Below, in pieces: positions 15,200-22,910 of a DNA stretch of 24,563 bases. A program made the translations under genes and the position numbers. The DNA is from a virus. Location: positions 1-24,563 of the IMG/VR virus record IMGVR_UViG_3300047546_001189. The stretch is one strand, 5' to 3'. How positions within the stretch are numbered: the first letter of the stretch is position 1; every line of letters starts with the position of its first letter. The notes below the pieces were generated by a model, which was not told the origin of the DNA, did no database searches, and was given only the letters and a program-made list of their open reading frames with translations.

Positions 15200-15364
15200 A
15201 AAAGATTCTAAGAATCTAGTAAAGGAAGAAGAAAAATACTTAGATAGTAATTTAAAAAAGTCCAAGAGTAGTAGGACTTATAAATCCGGATAAGAAATCC
15301 GGTACAGCGGGCAAGGCGCCCAGGAGAGTAGGCAAGAGAACATAATAATCTGCCTATTGGAAAA
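15200..15364 (+). promoter_or_regulatory. Structured leader upstream of the curlin gene
   Basis: This 165-base gap holds five short inverted repeats in a row: AGATTC/GAATCT (15203-15217), AAGTCC/GGACTT (15258-15279), CCGGAT/ATCCGG (15286-15302), GGGC/GCCC (15309-15321) and TAGGCA/TGCCTA (15329-15356). The last stem ends just before the TTGGAA ribosome site of the curlin gene. TATAAATC at 15279-15286 could be a late promoter inside it. I recognise no known riboswitch class. mRNA processing, stability control or translational control of the major subunit is plausible. Confidence 0.5.
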
Positions 15365-16168
15365 ATGGTATCTTATAAGAAATTAACACTTGCAATGATG
15401 CTAGGGCTAGGCACACTTGTACCACAGGTTGCTTTTGCTCAAGCAGCAACTGGACCAAACAAGGTTTATATTGAGCAAGTTGGTAACTCTAATACCGTAA
15501 CACTACAACAAGTGGGAGGTAGTAACAACATTGGTGGTGTTGCAACTACTGCGGCAAAGTCTGTTGCGGCAACCGGTGTCACAACATTCTTTCCAACCGC
15601 ACCAAGCAGTTCGAACTATGCTACAATCACTGGCAGCTCAAATACCGTTGCAGTGACACAGACTGGTAATAGCAACAGTACTCGTTACGACATCCAAGGA
15701 AACGATAACGCATACTCAAGCACAGTTACTGGTCACAGTAACCTTACCAACTTGGTAATTGGTGACGCTAACAATGCTGCAAATTTACGCAATACTGTTA
15801 CTGAAACAATCACTGGTGATTCAAATTTAATTCTACAACAAATTGTTGGCAGTGATATTACCAGCACCATAAGCATCACAGGTGACAGTAACCAAATCAC
15901 CAAAGAGCTTAAGAGCTCAAATGGTAGCAGTACTATTAGTATCAGCGGCGGCAGCAATATTTTTAATGTGCAACAAACTGACGCTGCTGGAGCCAATGGA
16001 CATGTACTAATAGCATCTGTCACTGGCAACACCAACAGCATTACTACACAGCAACAAGGCACCAACGACACCACAGTAAATATTCAAACAACTGGTAGCA
16101 ACAACACTATTACTGTAAGAACCAGCAGTAGTGCTATTGTTAATCCAGTAACTGCTATTTCGAGATAA
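15365..16168 (+). CDS. Curlin-repeat amyloid subunit (CsgA/CsgB-like)
   Basis: The product is 267 residues with a signal peptide cut near AFA/QA (residue 25). The mature protein is made of about eight imperfect curlin-type repeats of roughly 20 residues. The best are VYIEQVGNSNTVTLQQVG (34-51) and ATITGSSNTVAVTQTGNSN (86-104). Further units are built on I/V-T-G-x-S-N followed by x-Q-Q, around 149, 171, 193, 219 and 240. The Gln and Asn ladders and Ser-Asn turns are those of stacked beta-strand-loop-strand amyloid. An insert at about 56-82 lacks the pattern. It is about twice the length of E. coli CsgA. It should be exported by CsgG and polymerise outside the cell; major versus nucleator role cannot be decided. 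Confidence 0.85.
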   Translation: MVSYKKLTLAMMLGLGTLVPQVAFAQAATGPNKVYIEQVGNSNTVTLQQVGGSNNIGGVATTAAKSVAATGVTTFFPTAPSSSNYATITGSSNTVAVTQTGNSNSTRYDIQGNDNAYSSTVTGHSNLTNLVIGDANNAANLRNTVTETITGDSNLILQQIVGSDITSTISITGDSNQITKELKSSNGSSTISISGGSNIFNVQQTDAAGANGHVLIASVTGNTNSITTQQQGTNDTTVNIQTTGSNNTITVRTSSSAIVNPVTAISR

Positions 16169-16170
16169 AA

Positions 16171-17271
16171 ATGTGGAAGTCACCATTGATATTGGTGCTA
16201 TCACTTCAGCTGAGTACCGCCTTTGCTCAATCCATTGGGGTTGTTAGCGAAAACAAAGGTACTCAGTGTGAAGTGCAACGTGGCCGAGCAGTTTCATCTG
16301 GTGTCAAAGGAACCAGTATTGAAAGCATGGATACCTACAGAACGCAGGCCTGTGCTAGTTCTATAACATTTAAAGATGACACCAAGGTAAAGATAACTGA
16401 AAATTCCAAATTGGTAATTGATGATTTTGTGTTTGATCCTCGCAGATCTGACGCTGGTAAGTTGGCCATGAAGGTCAGCATGGGTACTGTGCGCTATGCC
16501 AGTGGTCAAATAGCCAAGAACAATCCACAACAGGTTGCAGTCAATACTCCTACAGCAAACATTGCTGTGCGTGGCACAGACTTTTCAATGACCGTAGATG
16601 AAACAGGACAAAGTCTTGTGGTATTGCTTCCAAGTTGCAAAGATGAAAGCGAGCAAAAGAAATACGAGCTAGAAGAAAATCGTTGCAGAGTAGGACGAAT
16701 TGAGGTTACCAATGCGGCTGGTACTGTAGTACTTGACAAAGCATTTGAATCCACTTATATTATTGCATTTGATACTAAACCAACACCCCCGGTAATCATT
16801 AATACCGTTGAGTCAAAAATTAACAATTTGCTGATTATTTCTAGACCACCCGAGGTTGCACAGGCAGTAAAGCAGCATACCCGCACTCGTCGTGAAGAAC
16901 TAGAAGCAGAAATAGAAGCCGAAGCGCAGAGAAGAATAAGTCAGCGCATTCAAGAAACCAACGAAGACATAGAAAGAGCTAGACTATTAATGCTACAACA
17001 GGCAGCAAGTAATACCGGATGTAACGCCAGTACTCATGTTTGTGTTGTATGGAATAATCCTGAAGCAGCAGATATTCAAAGTCGCGGACGCGGCATTGCT
17101 TTTCGCTCCAATGAAGATCACTATGCTGAAGTCAAAACACAAGGCTACAGCAGTAATACCACAGTTACTATTGTACACAACGATCAAAGTGCCACTGAAG
17201 TAATTGGCACAGGTGGTGCTGGTGGTAATACTGTTTTTATTAAACAAAACGGCGGAGTACTACGACGATGA
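16171..17271 (+). CDS. Secreted FecR-domain protein with curlin-like C-terminal strand
   Basis: The product is 366 residues, starting two bases after the curlin stop. The signal peptide ends STAFA/QS (about residue 19). A FecR domain spans about residues 50-140 (DTYRTQACASSITFKDDTKV; MKVSMGTVRYASGQ; VAVNTPTANIAVRGTDF). It is followed by a beta region to about 225, a charged coiled coil (about 236-277) and a C-terminal part with two Cys (C284, C291). The last 45 residues (HYAEVKTQG...NTTVTIVHND...NTVFIKQNG) look like degenerate curlin strands, and HYAEV recurs in the curlin-fusion protein downstream. FecR domains of this secreted type occur in cell-surface proteins. A role in anchoring or nucleating the fibre is inferred. 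Confidence 0.75.
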   Translation: MWKSPLILVLSLQLSTAFAQSIGVVSENKGTQCEVQRGRAVSSGVKGTSIESMDTYRTQACASSITFKDDTKVKITENSKLVIDDFVFDPRRSDAGKLAMKVSMGTVRYASGQIAKNNPQQVAVNTPTANIAVRGTDFSMTVDETGQSLVVLLPSCKDESEQKKYELEENRCRVGRIEVTNAAGTVVLDKAFESTYIIAFDTKPTPPVIINTVESKINNLLIISRPPEVAQAVKQHTRTRREELEAEIEAEAQRRISQRIQETNEDIERARLLMLQQAASNTGCNASTHVCVVWNNPEAADIQSRGRGIAFRSNEDHYAEVKTQGYSSNTTVTIVHNDQSATEVIGTGGAGGNTVFIKQNGGVLRR

Positions 17272-17444
17272 CAAATATGAACTTATTTCAACTAATGTAC
17301 CAACAATGGATCCAAGAAAACGAGTATTATGTGTCCAGGTGGAAAGATTTCATTGAGCTAGCTGTAAGAGAAACTAACTTACCAGGTTCTGAGATTCTCA
17401 ATGAACTTGAACAAACAACATGGTTTAAAAGAACATATGATTAA
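17268..17444 (+). CDS. Small acidic protein (58 residues) between FecR and fusion adhesin
   Basis: This short ORF begins with an ATGA overlap on the FecR stop and ends at a TAA inside the ATG-ATTAA overlap with the next gene, so it fills the gap exactly. It starts MTNMNLFQLMYQQWIQENEY and is predicted helical, acidic and aromatic-rich, with no signal peptide, Cys or membrane segment. I recognise no family. The perfect coupling at both ends argues that it is translated. It could be a cytoplasmic regulator of the cassette, or simply a coupling ORF that delivers ribosomes to the next gene. Confidence 0.5.
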   Translation: MTNMNLFQLMYQQWIQENEYYVSRWKDFIELAVRETNLPGSEILNELEQTTWFKRTYD

Positions 17445-19149
17445 AAGTCTATTACATTCAGCTAGGCCAAAATTTTGGGCGTGGCTAATTGTTGCGCTGT
17501 TTTTGTCTGCGATGTCTAAATGTGCGTTGGCACAAACAACTTTCGTAGACTTGCAATTTGGCCGTTATCAAATTGCCGACAGCCAATGGAATGTCAGTGC
17601 CTGTACTGGAACAACAACCTGTCAAATTTATGCTACAAATCCAGGTACCATGTATAAAATTCCCTGGACCACTGGACAATGGTCTTGGCAAACAGGACAA
17701 TATGTAAAGTTTGAAGCCAGTGGTAATGCCAATTTTCCATGGACTGCAAAAGTTTATAACAGCAACGGTACAGTAGCAGGCGTCATTGGTACTGGTAAGG
17801 TTATCAACATGGGAACAGATGCCAATGGTAAGTCATTTTTCTTTTTCATGGGCAGCGATAACGACACTGGCCAACTGTTCAGTACCAACACTGGCCTAAC
17901 AGGTACAGGCGGTTACACCTGGACTGGTACCCGAAATCCAACTACCACACAGCTAAACACATTTGCGTCAACGGGTTCTACTACTCCATTGGCGTCTGGA
18001 CAAACCTACACCAGCGCACCAACACCTACCCCTACACCAATTTATAACAATAATGTCACAGCTGGCGCAGCAATCTACATTACCAACCACTATCCTACCA
18101 GTAACAACAGCCCAGCAGGCGAAGGTGCGGCAAATGCATTTGACAACAATCCCAACACCAAGTACTTGAACTTTGACAAGTATAATGCTGGTGTTACTGT
18201 AAAACTAAACTCTGGCCGTGCTGTTACTGCATTTAAATTGACCACAGCCAATGATTTTCCAGGCCGAGATCCTACCAGTTATAAACTTTATGGCAGCAAT
18301 GACGGTGTAAACTGGACGCTGATCCAGCAAGGTAGTTTAAGTCTTAGCAACACTAGATTTTGGACCAGCCCTGAAATTCCAGTGACCAATGCCACTGCTT
18401 ATGCTTATTATTATATTTTCTTTCCAACAACCAAAGCCGGCGACGGATGCGGTCTAGATTGTAACAGTATGCAGATTGCAGAAATCACCTACATATATGA
18501 TTCCAGTAGTACAACAACATCAACTGCATCCGGATCAACTGTGTCCAATCCTGGAAGTCTTTGCTGTGGCGGAAGCTCTGCGCCATTTAGTGCTGACGCC
18601 ACTAACACAGCCAAGGTCAATGCCTTTTTGGGTCGCACTACCAATGACAGCAAGGTGCGAATTGAGCAGATAGGCAACTATAATACCATTACCGTTCAGC
18701 AAACTGGTACTCGACAAAATTATACCGAGTATTATGGAAATGGGTCTGGCAATACAGTTAACGTTACCCAATCTGGCACAGCCAACACACAAGTCAATTA
18801 CACAGATCTTAGAGTACTGGGCAGTAATAATACTGTAAACATAACTCAACAAAGCACTGGTGGTGGCAAAGGAGTGTTTGCCACAGTCAATGATAACAAT
18901 AACTCTTTGACTATTCAGCAACGAGATTCTGGCAGTCACTATGCCGAAGTAACACTCAGCGGTGGAAACAAAAGTGTGGACATTACTCAGCAAGGTAGTG
19001 CCAGTCATATGGCCAAAATCAACCTAAGTGGATTGCCACAAGAACTCATTCTCACTCAAAGTGGCAGTACTCAACAGTTTTACTCCATTACCAGTAACTG
19101 TGCCACAGCAGGTGGATGTGCTAGGATCACAGTGAACCAAGGACAGTGA
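17437..19149 (+). CDS. Secreted adhesin: discoidin-like domain fused to curlin repeats
   Basis: The product is 570 residues from the ATG at 17437, giving a good signal peptide ending KCALA/QTT (residue 32). An in-frame ATG at 17401 would add 12 residues. After a Trp- and Thr-rich beta domain (33-190) and a PTPTPTP linker comes an F5/8-type-C (discoidin) domain at about 210-355. It includes GAANAFDNNPNTKYLNF, TSYKLYGSNDGVNWTLIQQG and a final AEITYIYD, the usual hallmarks of carbohydrate-binding galactose-binding-like folds. Residues 405-570 are curlin repeats (KVRIEQIGNYNTITVQQTG; NTVNVTQSG; NTVNITQQS; SVDITQQG). The tail could co-polymerise with the subunit at 15365 and display the binding domain on the fibre (inference). 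Confidence 0.8.
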   Translation: MIKSLLHSARPKFWAWLIVALFLSAMSKCALAQTTFVDLQFGRYQIADSQWNVSACTGTTTCQIYATNPGTMYKIPWTTGQWSWQTGQYVKFEASGNANFPWTAKVYNSNGTVAGVIGTGKVINMGTDANGKSFFFFMGSDNDTGQLFSTNTGLTGTGGYTWTGTRNPTTTQLNTFASTGSTTPLASGQTYTSAPTPTPTPIYNNNVTAGAAIYITNHYPTSNNSPAGEGAANAFDNNPNTKYLNFDKYNAGVTVKLNSGRAVTAFKLTTANDFPGRDPTSYKLYGSNDGVNWTLIQQGSLSLSNTRFWTSPEIPVTNATAYAYYYIFFPTTKAGDGCGLDCNSMQIAEITYIYDSSSTTTSTASGSTVSNPGSLCCGGSSAPFSADATNTAKVNAFLGRTTNDSKVRIEQIGNYNTITVQQTGTRQNYTEYYGNGSGNTVNVTQSGTANTQVNYTDLRVLGSNNTVNITQQSTGGGKGVFATVNDNNNSLTIQQRDSGSHYAEVTLSGGNKSVDITQQGSASHMAKINLSGLPQELILTQSGSTQQFYSITSNCATAGGCARITVNQGQ

Positions 19150-19157
19150 TCCAGGAT

Positions 19158-19186
19158 TTGACTTCGCTAAGTACTTCCGTTACAAT
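19158..19186 (+). promoter_or_regulatory. Strong sigma70-type promoter for the cyclase gene
   Basis: TTGACT (19158-19163), exactly 17 bases, then TACAAT (19181-19186) each match consensus at five of six positions. It lies in the 59-base gap between the adhesin and cyclase genes. A five-base inverted repeat CGCTA/TAGCG (19165-19169 and 19191-19195) brackets the -10. Transcription would begin near 19193, just before the ribosome site GCGAGG. Confidence 0.65.
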
Positions 19187-19208
19187 GTTCTAGCGAGGTA
19201 AAATTCAC

Positions 19209-21254
19209 ATGAAAAAGTACTTAAAAATGATACCCAGTGTATGGAGTGTGACCTGGGTGGCTGTTACTGCCGCTTTGTTAATCTGGCTCAAGATATCAAA
19301 TCCGGCAGCAGTACAAAGTCTACAGCTCAAGGGCTTTGATACTTTGTTAAGCAGTGAAACAGTCACTGCCAGTGATGAAGTTGTGGTCATTAACATCGGC
19401 GAGCCCAGCATGGCACGACTTGGTCAATGGCCCTGGGACCGCAGAGAAATAGCACAGGCCATCAAGCGCATACAAGAACTTGGTGCAGGCGCCATTGTTG
19501 TTCCTATCCTCATGACAGAAAAGGACAGGTTAGGCGGTGATGCTGAATTGGCACAGGCGCTGAATCGAGCTCCTAGTGTTATTGCACAAACACCTACCAC
19601 ACAAAACAAAAAGCCCGACGCTGTTCGTCGTGGCGTTGCTGTCATGGGCGGCGATCCTTATATTTGGTTGTTTAACTGGCCCGGCGCACTGAGTCCAAGA
19701 CCTGAGCTGGCGCAGAGTGCCCGAGGTGTTGGTACCACTGTTGCGGCACCCGAAGTAGACGGTGTTGTTCGTCGTATGCCATTGGTAGTCACAGTAAACA
19801 AAGAATACTATCCAAGTTTGCCGCTTGAAGCACTTCGTGTGTACACCGGCGAGCAAAGCTATCAAATGAAAATGACCGAAGCTGGTGTAGAAAAAGTACG
19901 CATTGCTGGTCAACCTATTGTAGACACTGATGCCAATGGCCGTGTATGGCTACGCTGGAACAAGGAATTTGCCAGCTACGAGCTGGGAGATCTTAGTCGC
20001 AGAGACCTTGACCTCAAAGGCAAAATTGTAGTGCTGGGGTTGGCAGTAGAAGGACTTGGCGGTATCATTGCCACACCTCGTGGCGAAACATGGGCACATA
20101 ATTTACAAGCACAAGCTATTCAAACACTGATCGACGGCGAAAGTCCTGTGCGTTTGGCCTGGGCTAACTTGGTTGAGCTTTTGGTCATTGTGCTGATTGC
20201 AGCCATTGTTATTTTTGCCATGCCTAGAGTACCAATTTGGGCAGCAGCTTTGGTTCTTGCAGGCCTAGTGTTTGGAACAGTACAAGGTGGTATGTACCTA
20301 TGGACGACCTACAGTCAGCTATGGGATATGTACTATGTTGTATTTGCCGCAGTTGTGCTGTATGGACACGCACTATTTGCAAGATTTGTTGTGGAGTTCA
20401 AACAAAAACAACAGATCAAAAAGCAGTTTGGCACTTACCTAAGTCCGGCCTTGGTTGCCAAATTACAAAAGAATCCAGAACTACTACAACTAGGCGGCGA
20501 TGAACGCGAACTATCTATTATGTTCACTGATGTACGAGGCTTTACCACAATCTCTGAACACTATGGCAAAGATGTACAAGGCTTAACCAAGATCATGAAC
20601 CGTTACATGACTGCAATGACTCGCAAAATCATTGACAACAACGGCACGCTAGACAAGTACATTGGTGATGCACAAATGGCATTTTGGAACGCACCTGTGG
20701 ACGAACCCAGGCATGCACACCAGGCTGTTAAGACAGCACTGGAAATGATGGGAAGTTTAGATGCATTTAATGCAGAAATTGCGGCAGAAGGCGTACCACC
20801 TTTTGGTATGGGTCTTGGCATTAATACTGCCTCCGTTGTTGTGGGTAACATGGGCAGCGATCAGCGTTTTGATTACACTTGTCTTGGCGACGGTGTTAAT
20901 TTGGCGTCAAGACTCGAGGGCCAGTCTAAGCCGTATGGTGTCAAGATTATTCTAGGACAGCGTACAGCAGAGCTTGTGCGAGACGAATATCCAGTGGTTG
21001 AGCTAGACTGCATTGCTGTAAAAGGTAAGACACAGGGTGTAAAAATCTATACCTTGGGCAAGACTAACCCCACACAGCACGATATATATTTGACAGCTTA
21101 TTATCGTGGAGATTGGACTCGCGCTATTAAATCATGTGAGAAACTTATCAAAGAAGATAACGAATTGCGCCAATATTATGAAAATATGCTGGAGCGCATG
21201 AATGAAGGGCTACCACCAAATTGGGACGGTACCTATAGAGCCACAAGCAAATGA
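19209..21254 (+). CDS. CHASE2-domain class III adenylate/guanylate cyclase
   Basis: The product is 681 residues. One N-terminal membrane helix (about 11-27) is followed by an extracytoplasmic CHASE2 sensor (about 36-315, with DTLLSS, VVVINIGEPS, DGVVRRMPLV and GKIVVLG). Three more membrane helices (about 319-338, 343-359, 371-391) lead to a cytoplasmic class III cyclase (about 400-615). Catalytic residues look complete: metal-binding D441 (FTDVRGFT) and D487 (KYIGDAQMAF), base-recognising K483 with T557, and N564 and R568 (GDGVNLASRLEG). The K/T pair favours ATP, but GTP cannot be excluded. About 60 further residues follow the catalytic domain. The architecture is that of cyanobacterial and proteobacterial sensors. 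It has its own promoter, separate from the curli genes. Confidence 0.92.
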   Translation: MKKYLKMIPSVWSVTWVAVTAALLIWLKISNPAAVQSLQLKGFDTLLSSETVTASDEVVVINIGEPSMARLGQWPWDRREIAQAIKRIQELGAGAIVVPILMTEKDRLGGDAELAQALNRAPSVIAQTPTTQNKKPDAVRRGVAVMGGDPYIWLFNWPGALSPRPELAQSARGVGTTVAAPEVDGVVRRMPLVVTVNKEYYPSLPLEALRVYTGEQSYQMKMTEAGVEKVRIAGQPIVDTDANGRVWLRWNKEFASYELGDLSRRDLDLKGKIVVLGLAVEGLGGIIATPRGETWAHNLQAQAIQTLIDGESPVRLAWANLVELLVIVLIAAIVIFAMPRVPIWAAALVLAGLVFGTVQGGMYLWTTYSQLWDMYYVVFAAVVLYGHALFARFVVEFKQKQQIKKQFGTYLSPALVAKLQKNPELLQLGGDERELSIMFTDVRGFTTISEHYGKDVQGLTKIMNRYMTAMTRKIIDNNGTLDKYIGDAQMAFWNAPVDEPRHAHQAVKTALEMMGSLDAFNAEIAAEGVPPFGMGLGINTASVVVGNMGSDQRFDYTCLGDGVNLASRLEGQSKPYGVKIILGQRTAELVRDEYPVVELDCIAVKGKTQGVKIYTLGKTNPTQHDIYLTAYYRGDWTRAIKSCEKLIKEDNELRQYYENMLERMNEGLPPNWDGTYRATSK

Positions 21255-21262
21255 GAAAATAA

Positions 21263-21502
21263 ATGTCACAGTTTGATGAATTAGAAATAAAAATTAATCA
21301 AGTAGTTGAAGAAATTCTAGACATTAAAATTGTCAATATTCATACTGGTTTCAGTGACATGGATATTGACAGCCTTAGTGCTGTTGAATTAATAATGGCC
21401 TGGGAAGATAAGTTTGGCATTGAAATCACCGATGACGAAGCCGACGCAATTAAAAATATGGAAATGGCTTACAAAATTCTAAAACCAAAAATTCTAAATT
21501 AA
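21263..21502 (+). CDS. Acyl/peptidyl carrier protein
   Basis: The product is 79 residues and acidic. It has the four-helix carrier-protein pattern with the phosphopantetheine site Ser37 in DIDSLSAVELIM. Length and motif match a free-standing ACP, though IDSL rather than ADSL suggests a specialised carrier rather than the FabD/FabH-dedicated housekeeping form. It follows the cyclase by eight bases and precedes the oxygenase-like gene by one, so all three are probably co-transcribed. Holo-ACP formation would need a phosphopantetheinyl transferase, none of which is visible here, so the host enzyme is presumably used. The partner acyl group is unknown; the desaturase nearby acts on acyl chains but faces the other way. 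Confidence 0.88.
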   Translation: MSQFDELEIKINQVVEEILDIKIVNIHTGFSDMDIDSLSAVELIMAWEDKFGIEITDDEADAIKNMEMAYKILKPKILN

Positions 21503-21503
21503 A

Positions 21504-22226
21504 ATGGGAGCAAAGAATTTACTCAGGATGGATCCTTACAGCGATGCTGTGGCCAATCCTGAGTATTTTTATCCACTGGCATTACGCATGGAAGTCAGTG
21601 AAAAACAAAAATTTATTCAATACGTAAATCAAACCTTTCAAAAACAAACAGCGCAGGGACAAGAACTAGTAAGTCCTGCTGCCGATGTAAAAAAATTCTT
21701 TCCTCTCACACATCAAAATACCAATGAATTTTTAAAGCCATTGGGCATTGAGTGTCGCAATTTTACTTTATTTGTCAGCGGCGCCAATGGCGAAAATCTA
21801 AACCCTCATGTGGATGGCACTCGTTTGCCTTCGGGTGAAAGTGTCATGCTGGAAGCTCGCCTAAGCTACTATGAGTTGGCATCAAGCCCGGGCGTTATTC
21901 GTTGGTGGAATGTGCCTGTTGATGATCTGGTAGCATACGAACGAGAAAGCCATGGAGTTTATCACAACCACTGGAATGTGCCTTGGTATCAAGATCTAGT
22001 GGAAGGGCGTAAAACTTGGGCAGACTGTCCAGATTTTGACTTTGAAACTGCCAGTAATGTGTCCAGTGCGCTATTGAGAACAAATAGACCACATCTGGTG
22101 CTACAAGGACCTGGGCGTCGAATTACAGTGAGTGCTCAACTGGTGTGGTCACACACAAAAAGTCCTCAGGGTGTTTGGCAACACATTGTGGACAATTTCC
22201 GCTTATTGGGTTCTCAGTTTGGCTAG
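21504..22226 (+). CDS. 2-oxoglutarate/Fe(II) oxygenase-like protein
   Basis: The product is 240 residues. H102 and D104 (NLNPHVDGTR) form an H-x-D pair. H197 and R206 fall in NRPHLVLQGPGRRITVSAQL, giving the order H-x-D...H...R of the double-stranded beta-helix Fe(II)/2-oxoglutarate oxygenases. The YYELASSPGVIRWW strand between them fits the fold. The start has no ribosome site but lies one base after the ACP stop, suggesting reinitiation. The substrate is unknown. Placement beside an ACP hints at hydroxylation of a carrier-bound acyl or aminoacyl group, but phage oxygenases also act on nucleic acids and proteins. Its 3' end overlaps the convergent desaturase gene by 24 bases. Confidence 0.6.
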   Translation: MGAKNLLRMDPYSDAVANPEYFYPLALRMEVSEKQKFIQYVNQTFQKQTAQGQELVSPAADVKKFFPLTHQNTNEFLKPLGIECRNFTLFVSGANGENLNPHVDGTRLPSGESVMLEARLSYYELASSPGVIRWWNVPVDDLVAYERESHGVYHNHWNVPWYQDLVEGRKTWADCPDFDFETASNVSSALLRTNRPHLVLQGPGRRITVSAQLVWSHTKSPQGVWQHIVDNFRLLGSQFG

Positions 22227-22910
22227 TCCTAATAGGCACAACAGTCGTATATACAACCAGCCAATATCAAACTCAAACCAGCGACGACTTAGTCTAGGGT
22301 TAGCAGGATCCAAATGATGGTTATTATGCAGGCATTCGCCACCAATAATAACGCCCCAAGGACTAAGGTTTCTACTGTGATCGCGAGTTTCGCCATTTCT
22401 ATACCCCCACCAGTGTCCTAGACCATTGATAACACCAGCGGCCCAGAATGGTATCCAAATCATTTGAACAGCCCATATCAGCAGTCCCCACCAAGAAAAC
22501 CATAGTAAATTTACAAGCAATAGCAAAGTAATTCCCAACCGTGAATATCGGCTGTAAAGATTGCGTTCTATCCAATCGTCAGGAGTTCCGCGACCATATT
22601 GTTCAAGCATTGCTGTGTCTTTGGTTGCGCGATTGTAAAGTAATGCGCCAGTGGTCAATACCGTTTTGATACCAAACACATGTGGACTGTGCGGATCACC
22701 TTCTTGGTCGCTGAATCTATGATGTTTACGGTGAGCAGCTACCCATTCTCTGGTGACCATACCAGTTGTGAGCCATAGCCAAAAACGCATGACATGACTT
22801 ACTACCGGATGAAAGCTCACGCCTAGGTGCGCTTGGCTGCGGTGTAGATATAGTGTAACACAAATTATGGTGAGGTGTGTGACTACAAGGGTGTAGATTA
22901 ATAGCGCCAT
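22203..22910 (-). CDS. Membrane fatty-acid desaturase (acyl-lipid/acyl-CoA delta-9 type)
   Basis: The product is 235 residues, with all three histidine boxes of the di-iron membrane desaturases: H23-x4-H28 (HRSQAH), H60-x2-H63-H64 (HRKHH) and H195-x2-H198-H199 (HNNHH). A further H166 sits in NGLGHWWGYRNGE. Hydrophobic segments at about 3-20, 38-52 and 125-165 give the expected membrane pairs with the His boxes on the cytoplasmic side. The length is short for the family (often 270-300 residues), with N- and C-termini trimmed but all ligands kept. It should introduce a cis double bond into a membrane acyl chain, using host electron donors. In a phage context this would change host membrane fluidity (inference). 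Confidence 0.88.
   Translation of the reverse strand: MALLIYTLVVTHLTIICVTLYLHRSQAHLGVSFHPVVSHVMRFWLWLTTGMVTREWVAAHRKHHRFSDQEGDPHSPHVFGIKTVLTTGALLYNRATKDTAMLEQYGRGTPDDWIERNLYSRYSRLGITLLLLVNLLWFSWWGLLIWAVQMIWIPFWAAGVINGLGHWWGYRNGETRDHSRNLSPWGVIIGGECLHNNHHLDPANPRLSRRWFEFDIGWLYIRLLCLLGLAKLRTQ

Noticed and set aside
15200-15364. Known riboswitch (c-di-GMP, glutamine, glycine) ahead of the curlin gene
   Set aside because: The conserved cores that I know for these classes are not present; only a generic structured leader is supported.
15365-16168. CRISPR-like or tandem DNA repeat
   Set aside because: The periodicity is in the protein (curlin units); the DNA repeats are too degenerate and there are no constant repeat-spacer units.
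17401-17436. ATG at 17401 as the start of the fusion adhesin
   Set aside because: It would put 12 polar residues before the signal peptide; the ATG at 17437 gives a normal signal and fits the overlap with the small ORF. It cannot be fully excluded.
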